A stretch of 64,000 nucleotides of DNA from Hortaea werneckii. Taxonomy: Eukaryota; Ascomycota; Dothideomycetes; Mycosphaerellales; Teratosphaeriaceae. The position numbers and the translations under genes were made by a program. Positions 21,299 through 33,017 of the stretch are shown one piece after another. The DNA lies in assembly GCA_037044905.1 (NCBI GenBank), contig JBAOKB010000154.1, forward strand, positions 310,001 to 374,000, in the 5' to 3' direction. The stretch's first letter is position 1. The number at the start of each line of letters is the position of its first letter. A model generated the notes under the pieces. That model was not told where the DNA came from. It did no database searches and worked only from the letters and a program-made list of their open reading frames with translations.

Positions 21299-22908
21299 CT
21301 ATGGCCGCTTTTGTGAATTGCTCATGGGTCCATAGGTCGAGGTTAATGCGAGGATTTGCTGGCTGAAGAAGTAAAAGAAGAATGCAACAGCCAGCACAGC
21401 CCACTGAATGCCTGCCTCGGTTCCCGTCACCTGCAATTCATCGGTAAGCGACTGCAACGAAAGAAGCACAACGGAGAACTCACACTTTCAATTCCGCTCC
21501 CGGAGATCCACTCGTTAGAGTAGAAACTGCAGATGAGTGCAATAATGTTCCTCACCACGAATATGGTGACGAGTGCTTCACCTGCATAGTCCGAATAGCA
21601 GTCAACCGCATAGGTAACGCCTATGTTACTGCACGCAGTAAAACCAAAAGAGTGCATCGCGTACCCAAAGGCAGGTCCGACCCAGCTTTTCTTGTGAGCA
21701 AAGCATTGACCATAAATGATCAAGCCGAATGGAGAGATGAAAGCTGGTATTGCGAGTGCGACGAGACGCTTCTCAGGCCTCGAGCCTAAGGTGCTCTCTC
21801 CCGTTTTCTTGCGCGGTTCGCCAAGATATCAATCAGTTTTCCGCCGAAAAAGAAGGAGATGACGGTCCCCAGCCAGCCAGAGATAGAAAACGCCCCTACC
21901 AAAGCCAAGTGTCCAACCATATGGCGGTCGAGTGAGATACTGCGAGGCCGTGACTTGAATCACGATTGTCCAGCCGACAAAGACTCCGACCATACAGCCG
22001 ACCCAGACTACCGGCGGATAAAAAGCAATGCGGATGATGTTCCAGAACGTCCGGAAGAGTGTCTGCACAGGATTCGTGCTGTTGAAGCCAACAGTCAGGC
22101 TGAGCCAGCCCAGATACGAGCGTTTTTCCGGCATTTCGCTCTCATGGTACTGATAGCCTCGATGCTGGTACTGGCTTTCCGTATGAAGAAGACTGCGAGG
22201 ACGAAGACGACGCCGCCAGCAATGGCAAGGAACCCGCACGACCACCTCCAGTCCTGCAGTTGGACTATCCAGGCATTGAGCAAAGGTCCAAGAAAGATGC
22301 CAGACGCCAAGGCGATGTGGAAATACATCATACAGTGCCCTCGATGCTCCAAGAAGAACATGTCCGCGACGGCGCTCGGGACGGTGGCGTCAGCTGCTGC
22401 TGCCGCAAAGCCCGCCACCATACGGCCCCCAGTAAGCTATCCCATGATTGTGCCTGTACGCTCCAAGCATTCGCAGCCACGAACAAGGCCAGAGCGAGAA
22501 GGTACACTGGTCTTTTACCTAACACTCTCATCAAGGGCACCCATAAGATATTACCTAGTCCAAAGGTGAGGACGTTGAATCCAATCAAGAAGGTTGAATG
22601 GGTGACGTCGGTATGGAAGTGGTTGGCGAGTTGATTCACCGCGACGGTAAAATTTGAGCCGTTGACGTTGGCGATGAATGAGAAGAGACAGATTGTACCG
22701 TATGTCGTTATCTTAGCTGAGAGCGGCCAGTTCAGCGGGTCATTGGGATCGTTGCTGGGCTCTGGTTGCTCTAAAAACCTGTTCAATTCACTTGCTTTGA
22801 CATGTGGATGATAAGGTAACATCAAGACTTACTTTTGCTGTGCGCAGCTTCTCGGAGATGATTGTCGCCTTCCTCCTCCATTGATGTTAGTGTTGGCTTT
22901 CTTCCCAT
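21299..22908 (-). CDS. MFS transporter, DHA1-like
   Basis: A 12-helix proton-coupled transporter in the plasma membrane. Exon 1 starts at 22908 (MGRKPTLTSMEEEGDNHL). An intron from GTAAGT near 22830 to ACAG near 22783 leads to the classic NDPNDPLNWPLSAK entry motif. TM1-TM3 follow, with the LMRVLGKRPVYLLALALF loop. Later blocks are MVAGFAAAAADATVPSAVAD, HIALASGIFLGPLLNAWIVQ and the central WLSLTVGFNS. A final 53-base intron (GTGAGT...TTGCAG) leads to the last helix (WAVLAVAFFFYFFSQQ), ending at 21299. Five single-base shifts occur (22773-22777, 22426-22430, about 22180, 21901-21903, about 21793), three of them in A/T or G/C runs. It sits between two oxygenase genes, so export or uptake of their substrate is plausible. 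Confidence 0.85.
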
Positions 22909-23662
22909 GTCTCCGGTGATACTGGTAGGGCTCTTATCAACACCTGAAATGGTTCCTCCATGGGATATAGTGGTACCCTGGCGACTGTGAGTCAAGATCT
23001 AGTGACGAGATCTCAACTAAACATCGTCGCTGGAAGAACCATCCAAACACGAGATGCCAGCGAAGAGCAAACATGATGACGATGAGATGGTACCAAACCA
23101 TTGCCGGCTATGCCTAAACACGCCAAAGTGCTCTGAGCTGCTCGCTGTTCGCAATCTGAGCACTCCCTTTGGCCCCTCAAATCCCACGCCACAGTAAGCC
23201 AGATGGCGGAGGAGCGAATGCTGCGTTCATTATCTGACAAATCATGCGTCTCGAATATCGAGCGTGCATGCTTGACAGCTGCCCCCTTTTTTGCGCCTAA
23301 AAGCCTGTCTATGTGGAGACGGTCACTGCTGCCTTCGATCATGTCTGTATCCAGTCTTGTGTTTCTTTGATCATGGAGCAGGATTTATGGGAGAAATGTG
23401 ACTTGCTGTTTCGGGCCCAAGGCTTCCCTAGGAGGCCACGAAACGACTTTTGCATAACTTGTCATTCTGCGTTTGGCGTAGCGGGCCAAGAGTACAATGC
23501 CAGTTGTGAGACAATGGATAGGCAGATCAAAAAGGCAGATCAAAACGCTGTTCAAGCTCATTAATGCAGCGGGCGAAAAAGCCAAGCCATGTAAGCGCAT
23601 TGCAAACCCATTTAACGCCCGAATTCGATGAGCTCACAGTTTTATTGAAATCATCGGCCGAC
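22909..23662. promoter_or_regulatory. Intergenic, upstream of MFS and downstream of FAD monooxygenase
   Basis: A 754-base gap in tandem minus-strand genes. It should contain the MFS promoter and the monooxygenase 3' UTR. Only random frames are seen. Confidence 0.35.
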
Positions 23663-25095
23663 CTACAGTGTGGTCTGTAGCCTCCTTTGATGCAGAGGTG
23701 TTTCCTGTAAAGCTGCCTCCGTCTCCTTCTGCGCATCGTAACCGTACAACCACGGCTGAACTTCCGGGCACTGCCATCTACTGGGGAATTTCGTATCTAT
23801 TTGCGTCCCCAATTGACTCAACATAAGCTCGTCCCGTGCTTGCTGCTCCGCACCGTCTGCCATGTGGAAGTCCTTGCGTTGAGCAAACGTTTCGCGAACG
23901 ATTGCCTCTCCTCGCTTCTTGCGAAGCTGTTCATAAAGCTGAAGAGCTTGAGGCAGCTGGTCCTTCGATCCCAGTGCAGCAAGCACATTGCCGATGACTG
24001 CGCCGTCTTCGATTGAGCTATTAGCTCCCTGCGCGAGATACCTGTGTCTTGTCAGTGGTGACTCCAAATATCTGCGCTATAAGCACTCACGGAAGCATAG
24101 GGTGGCAGGCGTCGCCCACGAAAACAAAGTTGTACTTGTCTGATACCCAGCTGTGAAGTTCCGGCCGATGCATAAGCTTCCATTTATCCACGGTCTTGAC
24201 TTGATCCAAGAAGCGATTCAACACTGGGTCCCAATTTGCGAAAATTTGTCGCATCTCATCGATGGAGCCCGGTTGTCTTGCCACGTCCGCTGGAAGATTG
24301 TCAGGCACTAGAAGGACAATGTTGAACATATGGCCATCGCGTAATGAATAAGCGACAACATGTGCCCCTGGTCCTATCCAGAATTGGCATGATGGATTCG
24401 ATATCCATTCTCTAAGCTCCGGATCATTCACCTCGTCTAGCTTCAGCACAATGCGGTACGCCAGATCGCCAGTCGGAAGTGGTGAGTCTGACTTGCCTTG
24501 AGAGGCTAGATACCGTTCCCGGCACTTTGACCACAAACCGTCTGCACCAATCAACAGGTCTGCAAAGAGCTCTTCGCCTCCCTCCAGCTTCAATGTTGAC
24601 TTTGAAAAATCGACGTCCCCAACGCGCGCTCCTAGCCGCAACCTCGCTCCAAGCTGCTTCGCTCTACCTGCCAAAGCCCTCTGGACGTCCACGCGGATGA
24701 AGGTCCCAGAAAGGTGCGCCGTACTTTCTCTTCATATCACCATTGAAGTCATCTGTCCTCGACAGCACCTTGCCGTCGAAATATCTACGCACCTGAAGAA
24801 AAGAAGGTTCTGCTGCCTTCGCCTCCAGCTCATCGAAGATGCCGAACTGCTGGAAGATCTTCGAGCATTCGGAGTGATCTGAAGACCAGCGCCAATCTGC
24901 TCATGATCAGTCGCGGTAGCTGTCAATCGTGAGGCCAAATCTTACTTCTGCGAGTTCCCGTGCAGCCTCCAGGATCAAGACATTGTGGCCGGCCAGGGAA
25001 CAAGATATGGCGGCACTGAGACCGCTTAACCCTGCTCCGATGACTATAATGTCCAATGGACACGATGAGGTTTTCTTTTGCTGAGCAGTGACCAT
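23663..25095 (-). CDS. FAD-dependent aromatic monooxygenase (salicylate hydroxylase-like)
   Basis: A class A flavoprotein monooxygenase that hydroxylates aromatic or related substrates with NAD(P)H and oxygen. The start at 25095 precedes the Rossmann motif IVIGAGLSGLSAAISCSLAG. An intron 24945-24897 (49 bases) leads to IGAGLQITPNA. The DG motif (LLIGADGLWSKCRERY) and GD motif (FVFVGDACHPMLP) are intact. A second intron, 24090-24042 (49 bases, GTGAGT...ACACAG), leads to YLAQGANSSIEDGAVIGNVL. The end is at 23663. Two single-base shifts occur near 24863 and 24693. Between them the alternative frame reads the expected KIFQQFGIFDELEAKAA and YGAPFWDLH. It is divergently arranged with the DUF3500 gene. 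The substrate cannot be inferred. Confidence 0.88.
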
Positions 25096-25524
25096 CCTTA
25101 TCCCTTGCCTATCGATGCTGCATTCTCAGCAAAGTGCAGTGATGCCGCTTTATGATGAATACATGAACGGGTAATTTGAACCGTCGGCTCGAACCTCCTC
25201 AGAGCATGGATTATACCATCGGTTGGATACGTAGAGCACTACATGTACCGAACTCCTTGCCATGTGGAGAGACGTGAACCTTCAATGCACTCGAAGTTAG
25301 GGCTTCGGCAAGATTGTCGCCGAACCAAATGCCGATTCTGACAGCCTTCAGAACATCTCCTACTCGGCCGAGCTCAGCAGCTCCGCCCAATAAATGTCCG
25401 GTAATTGTGGAGATTGATTTTGCCGATACATCATTAGTGTTGCGTCCAGTCTACATGGCATAGTCCACTGAGACTGACACTCGACAAGCCCACCCGTGAC
25501 ACATCTGTCCTGTTTGCATTGAAA
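25096..25524. promoter_or_regulatory. Divergent promoter FAD monooxygenase / DUF3500
   Basis: A 429-base region between two divergent starts, a configuration often used for co-regulation in fungal metabolic clusters. I checked for a tRNA-like B box (GGTTCGAGCC on the minus strand near 25187) and found no supporting fold. Confidence 0.45.
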
Positions 25525-26863
25525 ATGGCGAACGATCCTAGGGAGTCGGCAAAGATTGTCGAAGCATCTGGAAACTTTCGTGACTATTTAATCCCACTGG
25601 ACCATCCTAGACTGCACCCTCGTGATAGAGATGCAAGGACTCACTCCAAAGGAGTGCTAGGCAATCCAGAGATCTTCCTGGCCCCAGTGGCGAAAGGCTG
25701 GCTTGAGAACTACAAGAAACCCTACCATGGATTCACGACGGACGGAAACGTTGTACCCGATCTGTGGCACTACGATGCGTCTGCCAATGGGCCTACGGCA
25801 AAGATGGTCGCGGCAGCAAATGCCGTAATCTCGATTGCTTCTCAAGATGAGAGCAAAGCCTTAGATATGATGTCGATGCGCAAGAGTGGCGGTCTTGGTC
25901 AAATCCAGAGGTACTATTGATTCCAGCTTGCTTCTGAAGACCGTGGCTAACGCCAAGAAGGTCATTGTGGTCGATGCTGGCAAACGGATAGATGAAATGT
26001 CTGAGGCCCTGCGTCAGGCTGTACATGATCTCTTGAAGGCCAGCTTGTCAGAACCCGGCTACAAGAAGGTCTGGACGGCGATGCTGATGAACGAGTTCCT
26101 CGGGGGATTGACAACATTGACTAACGTGATGAATGCGCACTCTTACCACTTCTGCCTCTTTGGCGAGCCTTCTGAAGATAAGCCGTGGGGGTTCAACGTT
26201 TACGGGCACCACCTATGCCTGAATGTCTTTTCACTGAAAGGCGAAGTTGTTATCGGGCCATTCTTCGTTGGCGCTGAGCCAAACATCATCGATGAAGGCC
26301 CTAACAAAGGAATGGAAGTCCTCAGCAAAGAAGAAGCAGCCGGACTGGCTTTTATGAGATCGCTCTCGCCCGAACAACAGAAGAAGGCAACCCTCCAGGG
26401 CGATATCAACGATATCACTGGCGAGACAATGCCTTGTGGCACTTGGAACCCAGCCGATTTACGCGGTCTCGGTGGTGCGCATCAAGACAATCGAGTCGTC
26501 CCCTACGCTGGCCTCCCCGGCAAAGACATGGACGAATCCCAACGGAAGAATCTACTCAACATCATCGGAATCTTCAATGAGATCCTGCCCGACGGACCCA
26601 GGGAGCTCTTCATGAAACGGGTCGAGAAGCACCTAGACGAGACACATTTCGGATGGATCGGTCCGGTGAACGACCAGACGCCATTCTATTTCCGCGTGCA
26701 CAGCCCTATGGTCATGAACGAGTTCGACCACCACAATGGCGTGTGGTTGGCGAATGCGCTGCCTAAGAAGTACCATATCCATACTATTCAGAGGCTGCCA
26801 AACAGGGGAGACTACGGCACAGCGTTGTTTGATGAGTGGAAAGAGAAGCAGGGCAAGATATAG
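25525..26863 (+). CDS. DUF3500 domain protein
   Basis: A member of a family (DUF3500) of unknown biochemical role. Blocks typical of it are LLKASLSEPGYKKVWTAM, CLFGEPSEDKPWGFNVYGHH, VVIGPFFVGAEPNIIDEGP, FMRSLSPEQQKKA and FRVHSPMVMNEFDHH. The start is the ATG at 25525 (MANDPRES). An intron begins at 25911 (GTACTATTG, GCTAAC branch) and ends at 25957 or 25960, joining SNPE to VIVVDAGKRIDEMSE. One base seems missing at about 25873-25876, just before DAQEWRSWSNPE, because the residues before it lie in the neighbouring frame. The conserved His-rich segments suggest a metal-binding enzyme, which is an inference. It is divergent from the FAD monooxygenase. Confidence 0.85.
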
Positions 26864-26912
26864 CGTTTGAATAGGAAGGGAAATTGAACACACGCTGCGT
26901 ATACCTGTGTAT

Positions 26913-28343
26913 CTAACGCATGACAGAAACTCCAATGAACATCGCTAAACCTGTCACAATCGGGATGAGCCACTCACATCCAAGTCCTGATGGTGATCTG
27001 GCGGCACCCGATGAAAACGAACTCTGCGACGCAGAAGCTGAGCTCGTCGCACTCCTGGTGCCAGTCACAGAGTACAAGGCGTCGTTGCTTGCACTAGCGC
27101 CACCCGAAGCCGTGGCCGTTTCGCTGCTCGAGCTGGGCACGTAGTCTGGTAAGAAAGTAGTAAAAGGCGCCATCGAGCTGTTGAAATTGCTGACGCCGGT
27201 TGTCGGTAAGACTGGAGCTTGGGTGAAGGACGTCGGATTCGGCATCGCTGTGGTGATGTTCGGGCTCAGGACATTGTCTATGACGTGGATGACGCCGTTC
27301 GCGATCAGTATGTCCGTAGTCGTGATGCGGGCTGAGTTGAGGAAGTAGGAGTTCGAGTTGAATGACATGGTGAGGTTATTGCCCTGTAGCGTCCGGAGAG
27401 TGGTTCCGTTGGCAAATTCTGAGCTGTATCTACGGAATTGTCAGCTCGTTGTGTGCGGTTCGAACGCTGCCGGCTAGCTTACATAGGGCCATTGCTGCTC
27501 GGTACAACGTGGTATGAAAGTACGTCGTGGAGTGTTTTGCTGGGCATTGACGTGATAGATCCACGGATGATTTCGAACGCCACGTTTACAGGAGCAAAAA
27601 TTGTTACGTCCTTGGTGGTGTTGAGCAGGCGAGGTAGCGACGCATTCTTCTGCGCGTAGATGGCGCCGAGAAACGAGGTGATCGCTTGTGGCTCGTTTGC
27701 CAGGTTATAAGAGCTGGCAGTGTCCACAAATGGAAGTGGAGGGATAGCGAAAGCATCAACCTGCTGGATGACCCTGCAGTAATGTGAGAAACTCTTCATT
27801 TATGATTGTGTTGCATCAGACTAACCCTCCCTTGAACGCAATGTCTTCTTTCGAGACGACCGAGCGGGTACTTTGACCTGAAGTGAAAACAATTTGCGGT
27901 GGTTCGCCGCCTTGCAACACTGCACCAACTCTTTGCCCTCCGGTGACACTGGTGAAGTTCTTTGCCGTCAGTAGGGACGTCTCGAAGCTGAAAGAAGAGT
28001 TCAATGTCTGAGACGAATGAATGCCTGACAGCACGTGGTATCTCATGACATTCTCCAGCTCAGCCGTGTTGTTGTCGCTGATCGCTTGGCCTATGGTTTG
28101 CACGTTAGGCAGCATATCGAAGGCGTGGTTTGAGGGCGCCAAGATTGTGATGGGGTCATCCTCAGCATCGTATCTTTCCAGTTCGTCAAGCAAATCCGTC
28201 AGTTGGGTTGTTAGGAGCTCATTGAACGAAGACAAGTTCTTCTGGGAGGATAAGACGTCCCCAAGCGAGTCGGATGCTGCATTGGCTAGTATCGAATTTA
28301 GAGTCAAGAAACCCACAATGGAGCTCTTCATGATTGCAAACAT
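26913..28343 (-). CDS. GPI-anchored protein with two FAS1 (fasciclin) domains
   Basis: A surface adhesion-type protein. The signal peptide is MFAIMKSSIVGFLTLNSILANA (start 28343, with an alternative ATG at 28331). FAS1-1 contains ITILAPSNHAFDML and VMRYHVLSGIHSSQ. FAS1-2 contains VTIFAPVNVAFEII, VLSYHVVPSS and the closing ITTTDILIANGVIHVIDNVL. Introns are 27825-27774 (52 bases) and 27482-27430 (53 bases), and both restore frame cleanly. A Ser/Thr-rich stalk leads to a hydrophobic C-terminus (WLIPIVTGLAMFIGVSVM) consistent with a GPI signal. Several N-glycosylation sequons are present. It converges on the DUF3500 gene with only 49 bases between stops. No frame shifts. About 440 residues in total. 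Confidence 0.9.
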
Positions 28344-29645
28344 TGATCTGCTGCCGCTTCTCCTCTACCAATGAGCGAATTTTAACGAACGTAATGCAAC
28401 GATAGAATGGCCGTTTCGCAGACGGAGACGAGCCGAGAAAGGCCGGCTATTAAGTAGTCCTCCATGTCTTCCTCCGAAGAGTACTCTGAATCGTTTCAAC
28501 CCGGTAGTGCATTGCAAAAGCCTTCTAGCCGACTAGAAGAGTCCATGGCCCCAATTTGGTTTCGGTTTTGGAAGACTGTTTGGTGATGTGGCTTAAAACC
28601 AGCCAATCAGCATCGCCGCACACAGCCGCTCCGGATAGATCAGCTGCAGCCATCAAGCCGAGCGACCGGATTAGGAAACAGAGCTAGTATCCTCGTGGTG
28701 GAAACTTTCAGACCAGCGCCCAGGAACATGAGTTTTCGCTGGCTTGCGTGCCTCGGCGTGGTTGTCTTTGCACAGCACGTGGACAGAAGAGGATTGATGG
28801 GCCCAAGTTGCCGTGCACCTCAAGATCGGTATACTTCCGGCTATGCAAAAGCATGTCTATTCCATATGCCGCCTTCCAGACCCAGTGATTCGGTTGAATC
28901 GGTACCTTTGAGGTGCTGATAGAGCTAGATTCAGCCTTCTCTTGTCCTTATTCGTGTGGCCCCAGACCATCAGAAAGCCTCGAGCCGCATCTTGGGAGAG
29001 TCATCGCGACCACAAGAATTCCGTCGCGGTCATCTTAATGTTCAGCTCAAGAGAGCCCAGCAGAAGTGTCCGCAGACGGGCTCCTTATCTCAAGAGCATG
29101 CAACGTCAGGTGACGGAAGCAAATCAAAGCGTGCAATGCTAAAGCTGCTTCCTAGAGGATTCGCGACTCGAAGATATGGTCCGACGAGTGTTTCATGAAG
29201 CAACGAACTGTCACACTGACGCGCGAACCCAAGGCTTCATTCCCCTCTCCATTTCGTGGTTGTATATCCCACCTCTCTGTATATTGCAATTCAATGGCTA
29301 AGCTGGTCGGGTGCATCAAGCATATTAGAAGCAACGAACTATCATAGATTTCTTGTTGTAGGATTATACCCGAGGATCAATATATCGTTGGTCATAGCGA
29401 TGTTTGTACATATGAATCGAGCATGTGAGGCGTTGTCCACGTCACCCACGAGACTCGACGCACTCTTCTTTGCTGACACAGTTGGACGGGAACGTTTTGC
29501 TCGCCAGGATGCTCGCCATTAAGCAGGCTTGTGAGGTGAAAGACTGACAGTGTATGAGGTGCAAAGACGCTACCAGGGAAGAGTATTGATATTCTCAGGG
29601 TCTAGGCGGTAACGCATCTTTTAGCCCAAGCAAGAGCGTGCCCAA
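28344..29645. other. Long intergenic region, possible tiny secreted ORF
   Basis: About 1.3 kb upstream of the FAS1 gene and downstream of INSIG. A 63-codon plus-strand frame at 28728-28919 starts MSFRWLACLGVVVFAQHVD, which looks signal-peptide-like, but nothing else supports a gene. No repeat or transposon remnant was noticed. Confidence 0.35.
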
Positions 29646-30821
29646 CTACAGCCTCTTAGGCGCCAACCTCCTTCCAATGTTTCCAAAACACACGCAGCTG
29701 ACGAAAAGGACACTAGCAATCCACGTCGCTACCCCGACAGACTCATGGCTGAAGAAGCCCAGAACAAGCTCTTCATGCGCAATAGCACCTGCAGTGACAT
29801 TCGTTCCTCGTACTTCCCTTTGCACATGCGCTTCGGTGATATGGGCCTGTGATGGTGGAGGCACCAAGTTGGGGTTGACCCCAAGAAGAACTGCTGTGCC
29901 GCTGAGCGCGACGAATGTGGATAGCAGGAAGCCCGCCGGGGAGCGATCGATAAGGTACCATACTGCTGGGTTGGCCAATGCGAGGGTAAGCGACAATTGC
30001 AGGGTGCTTTGCCATGGCAGTCGCTTGATGGCAAATGCTATGCCGACGAAGGCGCCGATCGAGCGCACGACATCCAGCCAGTCGCCCTGTAACCTGCTAC
30101 CCCGCCTCTCCTCTTCCGCCTCTTCTGCCTCATCATCCTCGTCTGCAGCCCACAATTGGTCGAGATATGGAAGTGCTTCGCCGAGGCCTATGCCAGCTAG
30201 ACCCCAGAAGACCAGATACGGCCAGCTGTGTCTGTCCAGGCCTTCAACCTTGACCGGTGCAATCCCTTGTCTGTCGTGGAGGTGAGTGATCAGTAAGCCA
30301 TACAATACGCCGATGGTGAAAAGCGCTATGGTCCTGCCCATCAGTGGCAGCACGTAGCCCTTGAATCCTCGGCGCGGCATGTGATGCTGGATGTGGGCTG
30401 GCGTGATTGTGCTCCGTCTTCTTGTTCTTTTCATGCCATTTGCTCCCTTCTGCACGGTCATGTCTGGTAGCTTCGAACGACTGAAGTCGAAGCTGCCATT
30501 GCGACTTCGGTCAGCTGGCGTCTCCGCTCCTGTGCCCCATGGCGTGCTCGGCTCTTCTCGGTCTGTAGCATAGCCGGTGGGCTGGTAGATGCCAAATAGC
30601 GTGGAGCTGGTGAGATTTAGGATGCTTCGAGTTCGTGAGGGGGTAGTACTACCGTCCCCGGAAGGCTTCGGAGGCTCCAATCCCGTCGGTGAAAGCTCAG
30701 AGGAGGGCGTTGGGGGTGAGTTAGGCGTGCTGGTGTCTGAGAAGTCGAAGACTCGGCCCCGCGGACGTGGCTTCAGCATTGGAGCATCTTCGTCTTCCGA
30801 GTGCGGTAATGGGTGGCTCAT
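29646..30821 (-). CDS. INSIG-domain ER membrane protein
   Basis: A homologue of insulin-induced gene proteins, which bind HMG-CoA reductase and/or SREBP-SCAP in the ER membrane and regulate sterol synthesis. A single 391-residue open frame begins at an ATG at 30821. Residues 1-150 are a disordered Ser/Pro-rich cytosolic region with FGIYQPTGYATDREEP. About six membrane segments follow (IALFTIGVLYGLLITHL, LVFWGLAGIGLGEALPYLDQ, VVRSIGAFVGIAFAI, LQLSLTLALANPAVWYLID, FLLSTFVALSGTAVLLGV, WIASVLFVSCVCFGNIG). A highly acidic insert (DEDDEAEEAEEE) sits in the loop after the second segment. The Gly-rich membrane core matches INSIG. No introns or indels. The gene is divergent from YTM1. Confidence 0.88.
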   Translation of the reverse strand: MSHPLPHSEDEDAPMLKPRPRGRVFDFSDTSTPNSPPTPSSELSPTGLEPPKPSGDGSTTPSRTRSILNLTSSTLFGIYQPTGYATDREEPSTPWGTGAETPADRSRNGSFDFSRSKLPDMTVQKGANGMKRTRRRSTITPAHIQHHMPRRGFKGYVLPLMGRTIALFTIGVLYGLLITHLHDRQGIAPVKVEGLDRHSWPYLVFWGLAGIGLGEALPYLDQLWAADEDDEAEEAEEERRGSRLQGDWLDVVRSIGAFVGIAFAIKRLPWQSTLQLSLTLALANPAVWYLIDRSPAGFLLSTFVALSGTAVLLGVNPNLVPPPSQAHITEAHVQREVRGTNVTAGAIAHEELVLGFFSHESVGVATWIASVLFVSCVCFGNIGRRLAPKRL

Positions 30822-31364
30822 GTGGTGAATTGATAATGGTATCCACGACGAAGAATACAGCCGTTTTAGAGCAGCAGCAGCAATCTGTGTTGGCCTTGTG
30901 CCCAGGTCACGAGGTCAACAAAGGATTTTGCTGGATGGCGGCGTTGCTGGCCAAAGCGCTGAAACGGATCTAGTCACAGAATGACGGCAGTCAGAGATTC
31001 TCCGACCACTACTTAAGAGTGCTGTTTGGTCAGATTACACAAGACATGGAGATGGAGGGGTGACCAGACAATGCGGCACGACAGCGAGTGAGACCGAAGT
31101 GGAGCGCAGCTGCCGTCATACGGGGGAGAATGGCACACAGCAAAGCCCTTCAGCGCTCGATCGCAGCGCAACAATCGCATGTGAACGCCAAGCCTCTCTG
31201 CACGGAGGAGGGATCCTTCTCCGCAGTTGAGCCAGCGAGAAAAAGCTTCCGTTTTGGGATGCATGTGAATGCTAAAAACTGCTCTGCCAGACTTCACATC
31301 CCTTATCCCGCCTCTTCGCCCGAGTCATCGCAAGAGACCATCGTTGCCGAAGCGAACCGAGATC
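30822..31364. promoter_or_regulatory. Divergent promoter INSIG / YTM1
   Basis: A 543-base gap between two divergent starts. A purine tract with CAGCAGCAGCA lies near 30872. No specific operator was recognised. Confidence 0.4.
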
Positions 31365-33017
31365 ATGGCGTCCAGCGACGGCACTTCACAAGTTCGCATC
31401 CATCTCAAGACCCGGAGTCCAGATCTTGAGCTGCCGCAGGACACTGGACCCATTCTCGTCTCCACAGGTAAGCTGCAGCAGCTCATTGCATCTTGCGTTT
31501 CGCTTCAAAGGAGGCCCTCCAAGACACCTTTCCTTCTTCATCAGCTGCATGCCGTTACTGAATGCGCCATGTCCATGTCGAGCGGACGGTCAAATTGCAC
31601 CGATTTTTCTCTTCACAACTGGTGGCGAAGATCCATGCACTTCTAATATGAAAACGTTTTTGAGGCGAAGGGAAATGAAAGAAAGATGACGAGGAAAACA
31701 AAAGTGTAGATCAAAGCTAACCTTCCAAAACAGAACTCAAGCGTTATCAGCTATCGACCCTCGTCAATCGCCTCTTAGAAACCGAGAAGCCAGTCCCCTT
31801 GGAATTCCTCATCAATGGCCAATTCCTAAGGACTTCGCTGGACGAGTTCCTCACCCAGAACGGCATCAGTGCTGAGACGACTCTATCCGTCGAGTATGTA
31901 AAGGCCCTGGTACCACCGCTCTTCGTTTCAAGCTATGAGCATGACGATTGGGTCTCGAGTCTGGACGTTCTATCGCCAGGCTCACGACCAGCTCAATGGG
32001 CTGGTGAGCGGGCTGGCGCTGTATCGCAGCGAATTCTTACTGGCAGCTATGATGGTCTGCTGCGTGTTTGGAACATGAGTAACGATGTGGTCGCCACCGG
32101 ACAAGGCCACACCGCGGCGGTCAAAGCCGCCAAGTTCGTTTCGCCGCAACAAGTAGTCAGCTCAGGTGTTGACCGAACGTTGAGACTGTGGAAGTTTGAC
32201 GATGCCGAGGCAGCTGGAACCGGCTCTCTTACGCCCACCATGGAGCTCTACGGACACCGAGCAGCCGTGGAGAATCTTGCCGTCCATGCGCCTAGCTCCC
32301 GCATCTTGTCCGCCTCTTCAGACCACTCCGTCGGTCTGTGGAGTACGAAGAAATCCGAAGCGCCCGCAGCCCCTGAGACCCTCCTACCGTCGAACAAGCG
32401 GAGAAAGCTCTCCAGCTCCGCCAAAGCATCTCCTCAGCGCGGCCCACTCAGCATGCTCCAAGGCCATCAAAGCCAAGTGGCAGACGTGTGCTTCGACGAG
32501 AAGGACTCGACCGTCGCCTATTCAGCTTCCTGGGATCACTCCGTCAAGACCTGGGATCTCACCACCTCCGCCTGCGTCGACACCCGCACCACCGCGCAGA
32601 GTCTCTTCAGCATATGCCATCTGCCGGGAAGCGGGCCTGCTGGCCACCGGCACCTCAGCGCGCCACATCACCCTCATCGACCCGCGGGTCGATGCCCGCA
32701 CCGTCTCCGCCATGACGTTACGCGGACACATGAACGCCGTCGTTTCGCTCGCGAGGGATCCCAACTCGAGCTATCAGATCGTCAGCGGGAGCCATGATGG
32801 GACTTGCAGGATATGGGATATCCGGTCGGCGCGACAGGAGGCGACGGACCGCGTGGGTGAGGCTGTCTATGTGATTGATCGGGAGAGCGCGAAGGGCAAG
32901 CCGAGAAGTGCGGTGGGTGAGGGTGTCAAGGTGTTCGGTGTGCAGTGGGATCCGGAGGTGGGTATCGTGAGCGGTGGCGAGGATAAGCGAGTCCAGATTA
33001 ATCAAGGGAGCAATTGA
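31365..33017 (+). CDS. YTM1: Ribosome biogenesis WD40 protein YTM1
   Basis: A subunit of the nucleolar NOP7 complex (YTM1, ERB1, NOP7), needed for 60S subunit maturation. Exon 1 is 31365-31467 (MASSDGTSQVRIHLKTR). The intron, 31468-31733, is long for this window (266 bases, GTAAGC, GCTAAC branch, AACAG). Exon 2 completes the N-terminal ubiquitin-like NLE domain (PLEFLINGQFLRTSLDEFL), followed by WD repeats (ILTGSYDGLLRVWN, VVSSGVDRTLRLWKF, ILSASSDHSVGLWS, AYSASWDHSVKTWD, IVSGSHDGTCRIWDI, GIVSGGEDKRVQIN). A basic insert (NKRRKLSSSAKA) between blades is usual for the family. One extra base near 32633-32638 shifts the frame between SICHLPGSG and LLATGTSARHITLIDPR. Both sides are conserved. Confidence 0.93.

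Noticed and set aside
25160..25215. tRNA-like B box GGTTCGAGCC on the minus strand
   Set aside because: The flanking bases do not form a T-stem or acceptor stem, and no A box lies at the right distance.
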